This document shows, piece after piece, positions 21,254 through 29,090 of a DNA stretch of 34,216 nucleotides (positions within the stretch are counted from its first letter, which is position 1; each line of letters opens with the position of its first letter). The stretch is from a virus. Location: IMG/VR virus record IMGVR_UViG_3300020157_000009, positions 1-34,216 of that record, one strand, 5' to 3'. The notes below the pieces were generated by a model. It was not told where the DNA came from, did not search any database, and was given only the letters and a program-made list of their open reading frames with translations. The translations under genes and the position numbers were made by a program.

Positions 21254-23089
21254 ATGCCCTGCTACAATACAGTTCCAATCAGCATTATCCCCCCCACAGG
21301 ACAAGGGGTTGGCCCTCTTGTCTGGCAGAATGGTAGCCAGATCAATAGGCTTAATATTCCTCTTAATCCTAGTTGGCTGATCTATGATGGAAGCAAAACT
21401 CGTTGGGGTGATGGGTCAGCACAGGCTCCTGTTTACTTGCCAAATCTTCAACAAGTTCAGCAGAACACCATTAACTATGCCGTAGGGTTAAATACATCTG
21501 GTCAGCTTGCTGCTTACGCTAACACTACAATTAATCCAAACAACGCCTTGGTAACGGCTACTGGAAGCACTACGCCTAGAACGCTTGCTAATCGGTTTGC
21601 TGATGTGGTTAATGTAAAGGATTTTGGTGCTGTAGGAGACGGGGTAACGGATGATACAGCAGCTATACAGGCTGCTATTAATTTTGCAACAGGAATAGTT
21701 AGTTTTCCCTCTGGAAATTATCTTGTAAGTAATTTAAGTATTACTAAAAACATTCAATTAATTGGACAAGGATCAGGAACTACAATAATTGTAAATACTA
21801 CAGGAAATTGTATAACAATTAATTTTACTCAAGATCAAAGCAATAATGTTGTAATATCAAACTTTAATTTTGTTGGAATTAATTCAAGTTTAATTATTGG
21901 ATCATTTATTTATATTCAACAAAATGTAAATGTTGTTATATCTCATTGCCATTTTTCTAATAGCTCTTGCACATATTGCATTAATCATCTTTATGGGTAC
22001 GGATTACTTGTAGATCAATGTGAGTTTTTAAATTTAACTGGAAATGGAATTTATTTGCAGGGAGTAGTTGATTCAAGTACAGCTTATAGTTTTGTAACAA
22101 GAATAAGAAATTCAGATTGGGCTAGATTAACTGGGTCGGCAATTATAATAAATAATATACAAGATTTGTTATTTGATAGTTGTGTTTTTGAAGAATGCAA
22201 ATTAAAAGCAATTTCTTTTTCTGGAACAAGTTTTGATTTAGCAATCAGTTTTATTAATTGTTGGTGGGAAGCAAATTATGCTGATGGAATTAACGTTTCT
22301 TCTGGAACATCAACAAGCATTACAATTATAAATCCTGTATTTAATAATAATAGTCCAAGTGGAAATCCTTATTTAACAATTAACAATCAAACAAGATTAA
22401 ATATAATTGGAACGCAAGGAGGTGGTGGTGGAAACCCTTTAACTATTATTGGATCTGGATCTAGTAGTGTTAATATTTTGGGTGATGAAAACTATGTTCA
22501 ATCTGGAACATATTCATGGAATAGTTTTAATGCCAATGGTTTAAATATAAATACAGGAGCATATAATAATAATATACATACTGATCCTTCCAATGGAATC
22601 CTTGAACTTGATTCCACTGGAAACGCAGAATTTCAAATTACCGCACCATCTGGAGGAACACTTACTTCTTCATTAAATCTTTTATGTCGTGGAACAAGTC
22701 AAGCTGCAATGATATTGCGCCCGACAACTGGCTATCTTCAAGTTTGGAATGGAAGCCCTTCTTATGGAGTAAACTTAACTACTAATGCAACCTCTTGGGC
22801 TGCTGTTTCTGATGAAAGATTTAAAGAAAATCTTCAACCAATTCAAAATGCTGTCATTAAAGTAAATTCACTTCGCTCTGTAACAGGTACATACATTTGC
22901 GATAATGAAAAAACAAATCGTTCATTTTTAATAGCGCAAGATGTTCAAAGTGTATTTCCAGAAGCAATTGATGCAAATAATCCAAATGAATTACTTTTAA
23001 GATATACGGATATAATTCCTCTTCTTGTGGCAGCAATTAAAGAACAATCAAAGCAAATAGAATTGTTGCAATCTAAAATAACCTCTTAA
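21254..23089 (+). CDS. Tailspike 2, pectate-lyase-type with S74 C-terminal chaperone
   Basis: The 611-aa product starts MPCYNT, has an anchor region (WGDGSAQAPVYLPNLQQ at 51-67, SGQL at 82-85) and the same pectate-lyase signature as spike 1 (116-141). A beta-helix follows (about 150-460). The last 95 residues are a peptidase S74 intramolecular chaperone: SDERFK gives the Ser-Lys dyad S519/K524, followed by FLIAQDVQSVFPEAI and LLLRYTDIIPLLVAAIKEQS with the terminal coiled coil. These domains guide trimer folding and then cleave themselves off. It is separated by 13 bp from spike 1. Confidence 0.85.
   Translation: MPCYNTVPISIIPPTGQGVGPLVWQNGSQINRLNIPLNPSWLIYDGSKTRWGDGSAQAPVYLPNLQQVQQNTINYAVGLNTSGQLAAYANTTINPNNALVTATGSTTPRTLANRFADVVNVKDFGAVGDGVTDDTAAIQAAINFATGIVSFPSGNYLVSNLSITKNIQLIGQGSGTTIIVNTTGNCITINFTQDQSNNVVISNFNFVGINSSLIIGSFIYIQQNVNVVISHCHFSNSSCTYCINHLYGYGLLVDQCEFLNLTGNGIYLQGVVDSSTAYSFVTRIRNSDWARLTGSAIIINNIQDLLFDSCVFEECKLKAISFSGTSFDLAISFINCWWEANYADGINVSSGTSTSITIINPVFNNNSPSGNPYLTINNQTRLNIIGTQGGGGGNPLTIIGSGSSSVNILGDENYVQSGTYSWNSFNANGLNINTGAYNNNIHTDPSNGILELDSTGNAEFQITAPSGGTLTSSLNLLCRGTSQAAMILRPTTGYLQVWNGSPSYGVNLTTNATSWAAVSDERFKENLQPIQNAVIKVNSLRSVTGTYICDNEKTNRSFLIAQDVQSVFPEAIDANNPNELLLRYTDIIPLLVAAIKEQSKQIELLQSKITS
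21596..21663 (+). repeat. 68-bp exact direct repeat, copy 2
   Basis: Identical to 19480-19547. The base before (G versus T) and the base after (T versus C) differ, and similarity at silent sites falls off at once on the left side. A short tract of gene conversion or recombination between the two spike genes is the simplest reading. Confidence 0.9.
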
Positions 23090-23090
23090 A

Positions 23091-23138
23091 ATGCCCTGCC
23101 ACAACACAGCACTTGATCTTTTCTTAAAAACCAACTAA
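23091..23138 (+). pseudogene. Remnant of a spike gene start (MPCHNT...)
   Basis: Two bases after the spike 2 stop, a 15-codon frame starts ATGCCCTGCCACAACACAGC and stops at 23136-23138. Its first codons match the start of spike 2 (MPCYNT versus MPCHNT), with 14 of the first 17 bases or more equal. It looks like the leftover 5' end of a third spike gene, or a duplicated start. A functional micro-peptide is less likely. Confidence 0.45.
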
Positions 23139-23149
23139 AACTAAAAACT

Positions 23150-24484
23150 ATGTCTTGTGGATGCAACAATAATGGATGGGGTGGATGTGGATGTGATAAC
23201 ACAGTCCAGTATGCACCTTCAGCTTGTAACTCTAACTTCCCAACAACTTGTGACGCATTAGGACAAGGCGTTATTCAGCGTGTGGTAGGAGAAGATTCTG
23301 CTTCTTGTAAATATACTGTTCCTACTTTTAACTCCAATAGTTTGCTTTCATACAATGCCTCTACTGGCCTTGTAAATTGGGCTGATGGATCTGCATCTAA
23401 TCCAATCTTTCTTGGTAACGGAAACCAAGTTTCATCTTCAACCGTAGGAGCAATTCAAGGAACTACTCCCACGGGTCAACTTGTTGAATTTAATCCATCA
23501 ACATCTGCTGAAACACAATTCCCAATTGTATCACCTAGTGGCAGCACAACAACTTGGGGAACCATTGAAAATATCATCCCTAACCAAGGCATAGTTTATA
23601 AGAACTCTTCTAATGTGGTTGCACAGGCCGCACTTGGAACTGCTGGTCAGGTTCTTACAATGGTTGGTGGAGTTCCAGCTTTTGCTACTCCAGCTACAAA
23701 TGGATTTGTCGATGCTCGTTCCGTAAATATCTCATATGCAAGCGTTACTTCATTGAGTGTTAATTTTGGAAATTTAGTTGTTAATAGTAACACAAGCAGT
23801 ATTGCTATTAATAATTCTTCTACTTACACGCTAAACCTTTCTACCAATAGCCTTCCCAATGGACTTGATACAGGTTCTTTAATTGCAAGTACTTATTATT
23901 ATGTATTTGCAATTTACAATTCTACAACATCTACCGTTGCTACGCTTGCTTCAATAAGCCCAACTGCTCCAACCCTTCCAACTGGATATACATATTTCCG
24001 TTTGATTGGATTATTCCGTACAAATTCATCTTCCCAGATTGATCCTCTCTACAACCAGAATGGCAGGGCAGTAAACCTTGGGCAGACAGCAAATGTTGTT
24101 GTCTCAACACAATCAACACAAGCCACAAACAAATACTGGTCTGGATCTATTTCATACGCCCCATATCAGTATGTTGATAAAGCATTCTTCCGATTTAGCC
24201 TAGTTGGTGCTGCTGCTACTCAAACAGCAAATGTAGTTATTTCAAATATTGCCGCTGGATCAACAGGAGCAACATATCAGAACGTAACAACTACAAATGA
24301 AATTTATGGAGCGTTTATTGTTGCTCCATACACAACAGCAGGAACAAATATTGCATATTCCACAACAACTTGTGTTGTTCCTAATAACTTAAATAGTTTT
24401 TTTAATATCTATACTACTGCTGTTCTTGGAACTGGTGATTCATTTACCCTTCAAATCTCTGGTTACGAATTGAGCTTCCTCTAA
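23150..24484 (+). CDS. Tail fibre 3, Cys-rich N-terminus
   Basis: The 444-aa product opens with SCGCNNNGWGGCGCDN, a Cys/Gly/Asn-rich start similar in character to that of spike 1. Residues 75-114 repeat the anchor motif of the two spikes (WADGSASNPIFL, then TPTGQLVEF), but no pectate-lyase signature follows. The rest is Ser/Thr/Asn-rich beta structure with two segments (IVYKNSSNVVAQAALGTAGQ; RAVNLGQTANVVVSTQSTQA) like those in trimeric fibres. It is probably a third receptor-binding protein sharing the docking site. The stop is 1 bp from the GIY-YIG remnant. Confidence 0.65.
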   Translation: MSCGCNNNGWGGCGCDNTVQYAPSACNSNFPTTCDALGQGVIQRVVGEDSASCKYTVPTFNSNSLLSYNASTGLVNWADGSASNPIFLGNGNQVSSSTVGAIQGTTPTGQLVEFNPSTSAETQFPIVSPSGSTTTWGTIENIIPNQGIVYKNSSNVVAQAALGTAGQVLTMVGGVPAFATPATNGFVDARSVNISYASVTSLSVNFGNLVVNSNTSSIAINNSSTYTLNLSTNSLPNGLDTGSLIASTYYYVFAIYNSTTSTVATLASISPTAPTLPTGYTYFRLIGLFRTNSSSQIDPLYNQNGRAVNLGQTANVVVSTQSTQATNKYWSGSISYAPYQYVDKAFFRFSLVGAAATQTANVVISNIAAGSTGATYQNVTTTNEIYGAFIVAPYTTAGTNIAYSTTTCVVPNNLNSFFNIYTTAVLGTGDSFTLQISGYELSFL

Positions 24485-24485
24485 A

Positions 24486-24692
24486 ATGGCACAGGATGGA
24501 AAGTGCGGTATTTATGGATTCCGTAATTCCTTAAATGGAAAATGGTATATTGGTCAAAGCATTAATATTAAAGAAAGAATGCAAAGCGAAGAATATAAAA
24601 AACAACGATCTTTGGCTTCCAAAAAACTTTGGCAAAATGTAAAATCTTCTGGATTTACTAATCTTAAATTATATAAAGATTCAATTATATGA
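24486..24692 (+). CDS. Truncated GIY-YIG endonuclease remnant with NUMOD3-like tail
   Basis: The 68-aa product begins with a clear GIY-YIG half-domain: CGIYGFRNSLNGKWYIGQS (GIY at 8-10, YIG at 21-23) and a conserved Arg (R31). The rest of the nuclease domain, including the catalytic Glu usually some 50 residues later, is missing. Instead residues 34-50 (SEEYKKQRSLASKKLWQ) resemble a NUMOD3 DNA-binding repeat, normally placed after the nuclease in homing enzymes. An internal deletion of a homing endonuclease explains this. It overlaps the nozzle gene by ATGA, so it is transcribed, but nuclease activity is unlikely. Confidence 0.7.
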   Translation: MAQDGKCGIYGFRNSLNGKWYIGQSINIKERMQSEEYKKQRSLASKKLWQNVKSSGFTNLKLYKDSII

Positions 24693-26893
24693 GTGCAGAT
24701 GGAAGAGTTTACGATGGATCTACGCTAACGATTGGAATGGATGCGGAAACGCATCCTTCAGTCCTTCCAGCGGAATTTGTTTCATCGTGTGTAAACCGAT
24801 CCTTTAGACAAGGAGTAAATGCTACTCGTCCTCCTTTTACGGAGATTCCAATTACACCAGCCTACGGACAAGATCCATCCATCCTTACCGCTTTCCAAAC
24901 TGGAAACTTCCAAGGTGCTTGGCCTTATAAATCAATCAAGACGGGATCACTAGATGGGTTTGTGGTATCAGTTGCTGGAACAATCTATTTCCTATCTATC
25001 GTCAATAATGTAGGAACTCTTTACAAACTCATTGATGGAAATGATCCAACCATGATGCACACATGGTTTGTTCAAGCTGAAGATTGGATGTATATCCAAA
25101 ACGGATACCAAAATCCTATTGCATGGTCTGGAGACATATCTGGAGTTCCAACCAATCTTCAAGCAAAGGGAAATGGTTCAACTAGCATATCTTTAACATG
25201 GACGGATAATGCTCCAGGAGCGATTCAGAATGAAATTCAAGTTCAGTATAACCAAGGAATATTTGGAACGATTGCTTTAGTTCCTTATTCCCAAAAATCC
25301 TATACCTTTACTGCTCAATCTTCATCTATCCAATACGCATTCCAAATTCGTAGCGTATTTCCAGATGGGTCATCTACTCCTTGGTCAAACATTGCAACAA
25401 CTACTGCTTCAAATACAACGATTACAGCGGCACAACCAAACACTTGCTTTAGGCTTAATCCTGTTAAGCAACAAATGCCAATTGGAACGATCATGGCTTA
25501 TGCTTATGGGCGTGTTGCGGTAAGCACCGCCAGCAACAATATCTACGTTTCTGATATCATTTTTGGAAACGGATTTACAACGACATCCAACACCCAAAAC
25601 TTTACCGAGCAAACTTATTGGCAAGAAGGTGGATCATTTACACCTCCTGCCAACCTTGGGTTGATTACAGGCATGAGGGTAATGCCATCCCTCAACATCA
25701 ATGTGCGAGGTCAAGGCGAGCTTGTGGTGTTCTGTGAGAATGGATCATTTACTCTTGATCTCTCCCAAGACCGAACAACATGGCAAACCAACAACATCCA
25801 AAAGGTTTCCCTTATTGGTCGTGGTTGCCGTTCTCCTTGGAGTATTGCCGGGGTTAATAACGATGTTTATTTTCGGGCTGATGATGGATGGGCTTTCTAC
25901 AACAATGCTCAAGTAGATTTTTATCAGGCTCTTTCTTTCCGTAAAATCTCTCGTGAGGTTCAACCTTGGGTAAACTATGACACTCCTTGGATGAGGCAAT
26001 TTGAGAGTGCGATGTTCTTTGATAATCGACTCATAGCAACTGTCTCACCATTTACTGTATCTACAGCAGATCCATCTGTATGTGGACTCCATCGACCTAG
26101 TAGGGCAATGATTGTCCTAGATGTTGAACAAGAGAGCAGGATCTCTCCAGACGCTTCTATGCCTTCACGCTGGAATGGTTTATGGGAAGGCCCGCAACCA
26201 ACCCAATTAGCTACAGCCCAAATCAATAATGTTCAACGTGGGTTTGCTTTCTCGTTTGATGCTGACAATGTGAATCGTCTTTACGAGCTTCAAAGCAGCA
26301 GTTCACTTCTTACGGGAGTAGATGACTATTCAGTTAAATATGGCAGCGTAAAGATCGGTTCATATTTCACTACCAAGAGATATGACTTCACGCCTAATCC
26401 TGGAGCTTCTAAATTTGTTCGTAAACAACTTGTGGGTGGTGAGGTATGGGTTTCAAATCTGAAGGAAGCTATTACTTTGGGGTGTGAGTTTCGTCCAGAT
26501 TCCTATGCCTGTTTTAACACCCTTTCATACCCGATTAAGATAGGATTAGATGAATGCACCCCAATTACAGCAGATTGTGTTCCAAGGATTTCTCAACCTC
26601 GATACCAGCAATTAAGGTTTCCGACTCCAGACATAGATCAATGTGAAAAATATGCTCAAATACCTCTCCAAGAGGGAGCAGAGTTCCAAGTAAAAATTAA
26701 CATTATTGGATCTTGTATTGTGGATAGGTTGAGGCTTGCTGTTATTTTCAATGATAGCATTGATCTTCCGCAAGGGTATTGCCCTGATACTTTCTATAAT
26801 GACCCAGAACCAGTTCAATGTGCCTGTCAACAGGATCTTGATTACTACCGGATTGTTCCGTTGCCAGATTCCATCTATTCTGTTGCTGGATAA
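24689..26893 (+). CDS. Tail nozzle protein (tail tubular B / gp12-like) with FnIII insertion
   Basis: The 734-aa product fits the large nozzle protein that closes the podovirus tail. The start (RVYDGSTLTIGMDAETHPSV, then CVNRSFRQGVNATRPPF) and repeated WMYIQNGYQNPIAW / VVFCENGSFTLDL strands suggest a beta-propeller-like body. Residues 152-241 form a typical fibronectin type III domain (GVPTNLQAKGNGSTSISLTW, then YAFQIRSVFPDGSSTPWSN) inserted in it. The C-terminal part is Cys-rich (CQQDLDYY). The start overlaps the GIY-YIG remnant by ATGA. The nozzle call is from size, context and sequence style, without a search. Confidence 0.65.
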   Translation: MSADGRVYDGSTLTIGMDAETHPSVLPAEFVSSCVNRSFRQGVNATRPPFTEIPITPAYGQDPSILTAFQTGNFQGAWPYKSIKTGSLDGFVVSVAGTIYFLSIVNNVGTLYKLIDGNDPTMMHTWFVQAEDWMYIQNGYQNPIAWSGDISGVPTNLQAKGNGSTSISLTWTDNAPGAIQNEIQVQYNQGIFGTIALVPYSQKSYTFTAQSSSIQYAFQIRSVFPDGSSTPWSNIATTTASNTTITAAQPNTCFRLNPVKQQMPIGTIMAYAYGRVAVSTASNNIYVSDIIFGNGFTTTSNTQNFTEQTYWQEGGSFTPPANLGLITGMRVMPSLNINVRGQGELVVFCENGSFTLDLSQDRTTWQTNNIQKVSLIGRGCRSPWSIAGVNNDVYFRADDGWAFYNNAQVDFYQALSFRKISREVQPWVNYDTPWMRQFESAMFFDNRLIATVSPFTVSTADPSVCGLHRPSRAMIVLDVEQESRISPDASMPSRWNGLWEGPQPTQLATAQINNVQRGFAFSFDADNVNRLYELQSSSSLLTGVDDYSVKYGSVKIGSYFTTKRYDFTPNPGASKFVRKQLVGGEVWVSNLKEAITLGCEFRPDSYACFNTLSYPIKIGLDECTPITADCVPRISQPRYQQLRFPTPDIDQCEKYAQIPLQEGAEFQVKINIIGSCIVDRLRLAVIFNDSIDLPQGYCPDTFYNDPEPVQCACQQDLDYYRIVPLPDSIYSVAG

Positions 26894-26937
26894 AAGCATT
26901 GCTAATTACTTAAAATAAGGCTACAAATCAAATAATT

Positions 26938-27420
26938 ATGCAGAACCAGAGTTCTCCAGCACAACTTCTCTTTCCAACTGTCCCTAGCAATTATTGCCCA
27001 GAGGGTAAGTGGAGTGATATTCTCAACAGCTTTATCCAATTGTATCTGAATAATGGGACTGTAAATATTCCTGGACTTGGGCAAGTTACTCCTGCACAGA
27101 TTGCTACGATCAATCAGAATATCCAGAATCTCCAAAATCAGTACAATGCTTTGGCGGTTAATGTTCAGCAAGGAACTACAAGCATTACCGCTGGAGCTTC
27201 CAAAATTTATACAGTAAGTTTTGCCAAAAATATGCCTAATACAACTTACCAAGTTGTAATTGAACCATTAACTGCATCAACTACTACTACAGGAACATGG
27301 TCTTGGGCTATTATTACTGGAAGCAAAACAACTACTGGATTTCAAGTCTTGTTTACTGATGCAACAACAGCTTCAATTACAGGATTTAATTGGACAGTCT
27401 CATCTATCGCATCATCCTAA
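26938..27420 (+). CDS. Small fibre protein with knob-like C-terminus
   Basis: The 160-aa product has an N-terminal part (PEGKWSDILNSFIQLYLNNG), a short helical segment (INQNIQNLQNQYNALAVNVQ) that may trimerise, and a beta C-terminus (KIYTVSFAKNMPNTTYQVVI, then GFNWTVSS) typical of fibre knobs that contain 'FA--MPNT-Y-V' strands. It is probably a minor tail fibre or nozzle tip. The leader ends AATAATT-ATG. Confidence 0.55.
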   Translation: MQNQSSPAQLLFPTVPSNYCPEGKWSDILNSFIQLYLNNGTVNIPGLGQVTPAQIATINQNIQNLQNQYNALAVNVQQGTTSITAGASKIYTVSFAKNMPNTTYQVVIEPLTASTTTTGTWSWAIITGSKTTTGFQVLFTDATTASITGFNWTVSSIASS

Positions 27421-27446
27421 CCTAACCTAAACAACAAACCAAACCT

Positions 27447-27626
27447 ATGGCTAAAGACACAAACAGGGCTACCGAGCCTAAACTACAATCCGAGGGTTTC
27501 TCAACCCGTGGAGACATCAAAGAAGGCATGAGCAACACCCCAAGGGGAACCGAGTTTTCGGGGATCTTTTATAGTGGTGCTAAACAGCCAGAGCCTTCTT
27601 CCCCCGGTCGTTCATCCAAGAAATAA
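27447..27626 (+). CDS. Small hydrophilic protein (59 aa), unknown
   Basis: ATG 27447 opens a 59-aa frame (MAKDTNRATEPKLQSEGFST at the start, SSPGRSSKK at the end), hydrophilic and rich in Pro, Ser and Gly. It fills the space between the knob-like fibre and the next small gene, which begins 1 bp after its stop. Codon use matches the two small genes that follow. Probably a minor virion or assembly protein; no family is recognised. Confidence 0.5.
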   Translation: MAKDTNRATEPKLQSEGFSTRGDIKEGMSNTPRGTEFSGIFYSGAKQPEPSSPGRSSKK

Positions 27627-27627
27627 T

Positions 27628-27879
27628 ATGGCATCTCACGGTGTTCAATACACGGTTGATAAGACCGAGCGTGGGATTGTCTCCGATTCTGTTACTCCTC
27701 AACCTATGCAGAGGGTGCAGATAAAGGGAGATATTCCTACTATTCGTGCTTATAAGGATGCTCGTACTGCCCGCATTAAGTCCATTGGTGAATCCTGCCA
27801 GAGTGCATTCTCTGTAGGTGGCCCCGCTAATGAGACCGCAATGGGCAAGGGAACTCCTTTTAACGCAGACTGGATCTAA
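27628..27879 (+). CDS. Small protein (83 aa), unknown
   Basis: From ATG 27628 the product starts MASHGVQYTVDKTERGIVSD and ends in GKGTPFNADWI, with a central basic segment (IRAYKDARTARIKSIGESC). An upstream in-frame start would run into the previous gene. The spacing, 1 bp after one gene and 1 bp before the next, shows a compact operon. No family is recognised; a head-tail connection role is possible from position only. Confidence 0.55.
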   Translation: MASHGVQYTVDKTERGIVSDSVTPQPMQRVQIKGDIPTIRAYKDARTARIKSIGESCQSAFSVGGPANETAMGKGTPFNADWI

Positions 27880-27880
27880 T

Positions 27881-28048
27881 ATGGCTCTTTCAAGGCTCCC
27901 TAATCTTGGGGCTATGAGGAGCAGGATGCTCAAGGTCAAAGCGATGCCGTCGATTAAATTGACGGATGTGAAGACCACTACTGGCCCACAATTGAAAACC
28001 ACAAGGAATCTTGTGGGTAGTCCCATTACCCGTGGAGAAATGATCTAG
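27881..28048 (+). CDS. Small basic protein (55 aa), unknown
   Basis: ATG 27881 gives a 55-aa product, strongly basic (LPNLGAMRSRMLKVKAMPSI, then QLKTTRNLVGSPITRGEMI). It follows the previous stop by 1 bp and precedes the adaptor-like gene by 3 bp. A longer frame from 27818 overlaps the previous gene and is not preferred. Function unknown. Confidence 0.5.
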   Translation: MALSRLPNLGAMRSRMLKVKAMPSIKLTDVKTTTGPQLKTTRNLVGSPITRGEMI

Positions 28049-28051
28049 GTT

Positions 28052-29059
28052 ATGCTTTTTGATGTTGCATATACACTAAACGCTATAAAACCCTATGCAG
28101 GGAATAGCGGTACTTGCAATCAAGCGGTACAACTTGCATACATGAACAAGGCTCGTAGTCTGTTGTGGAATAAAACGGACACTGATGCAACTTGTGATTA
28201 TGTATGTATAGCTTGTGTTAATCAGCTATTAACCCTTCCTAGTATCTACAAGCAAGTCAGATTGGCTTGGATAGATGGAAGCCCCGTTAGCCTTGGAAAT
28301 GAATGGTATCAGAGCATCCCCCAAGATTCATGGGGTGATGCCTCTAGCGGTGGGTATGGCAATGGTTGGGGACAAGGATATGCTTGGAATGGTAGTAACA
28401 AGAAATTCATCGAGGTTGGTGGAAAGCACGTTACCTTCCAGAACTATGATGCCTCACCATACCAGCTTGCAATCGAGCCAGAATCCCCGCTAGACGCAGG
28501 AAAAGAGATTACCCTATTCGGTGATAATGCTTATGGAACTCGCATCAGTGAGACGCTTGTATTGGGAAATGCCCCTAATTTTACTTACTCGGTAAACTTC
28601 TTTAAGAGTCTGTTCCAATGCACCAAAACACAGACTAATGGAAGGGTAAGGGTTTATGCGTATGATCCCGATAATAGCATCAGAATGTTGTTGGCAGTTT
28701 ATCAGCCTTATGACATTAACCCTTCTTTCCGTAGGTATTTCATCCAAGGCAAGGTAAGGGATTCGGTGATTCTTTATTGCAAGAAGAATTACTACGATCT
28801 TGTTGATCTTAAAGAACAAGTAGAATTTACTCCAGAAGCCATGATCTCTGCTGTCATGGCAGTTGTTTATCGTGAGAACAAAGGAAGTGATCAGCTTTAT
28901 AACACATCACTCCAGAATGCTATCTTTGAGGTAAATAGGGAGACTGCTGATAGGGAAGAGCCTACGGGTAGCCCGATTAGGCAGTTCTCAAACAACATGA
29001 TGCTTAATGCCTTGGTTCCTACTTATGCGTGGGATGATGGGGCAACATGGCCTTATTGA
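28052..29059 (+). CDS. Tail adaptor-like protein (tail tubular A / gp11-like)
   Basis: The 335-aa product fits the ring protein that joins portal and nozzle in podoviruses, by size and by position next to nozzle and ejection genes. The N-terminal 75 residues are helical (CNQAVQLAYMNKARSLLWNK). A Gly/Trp-rich stretch follows (WGDASSGGYGNGWGQGYAW), then a beta-rich core with ISETLVLG and a helical end (FTPEAMISAVMAVVYRENKG, DREEPTGSPIRQFSNN). The large Gly/Trp-rich part is more than a T7 gp11 has, so the call is tentative. Confidence 0.55.
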   Translation: MLFDVAYTLNAIKPYAGNSGTCNQAVQLAYMNKARSLLWNKTDTDATCDYVCIACVNQLLTLPSIYKQVRLAWIDGSPVSLGNEWYQSIPQDSWGDASSGGYGNGWGQGYAWNGSNKKFIEVGGKHVTFQNYDASPYQLAIEPESPLDAGKEITLFGDNAYGTRISETLVLGNAPNFTYSVNFFKSLFQCTKTQTNGRVRVYAYDPDNSIRMLLAVYQPYDINPSFRRYFIQGKVRDSVILYCKKNYYDLVDLKEQVEFTPEAMISAVMAVVYRENKGSDQLYNTSLQNAIFEVNRETADREEPTGSPIRQFSNNMMLNALVPTYAWDDGATWPY

Positions 29060-29090
29060 TTTAATTCTAAATATCTAATATAACAATTAT

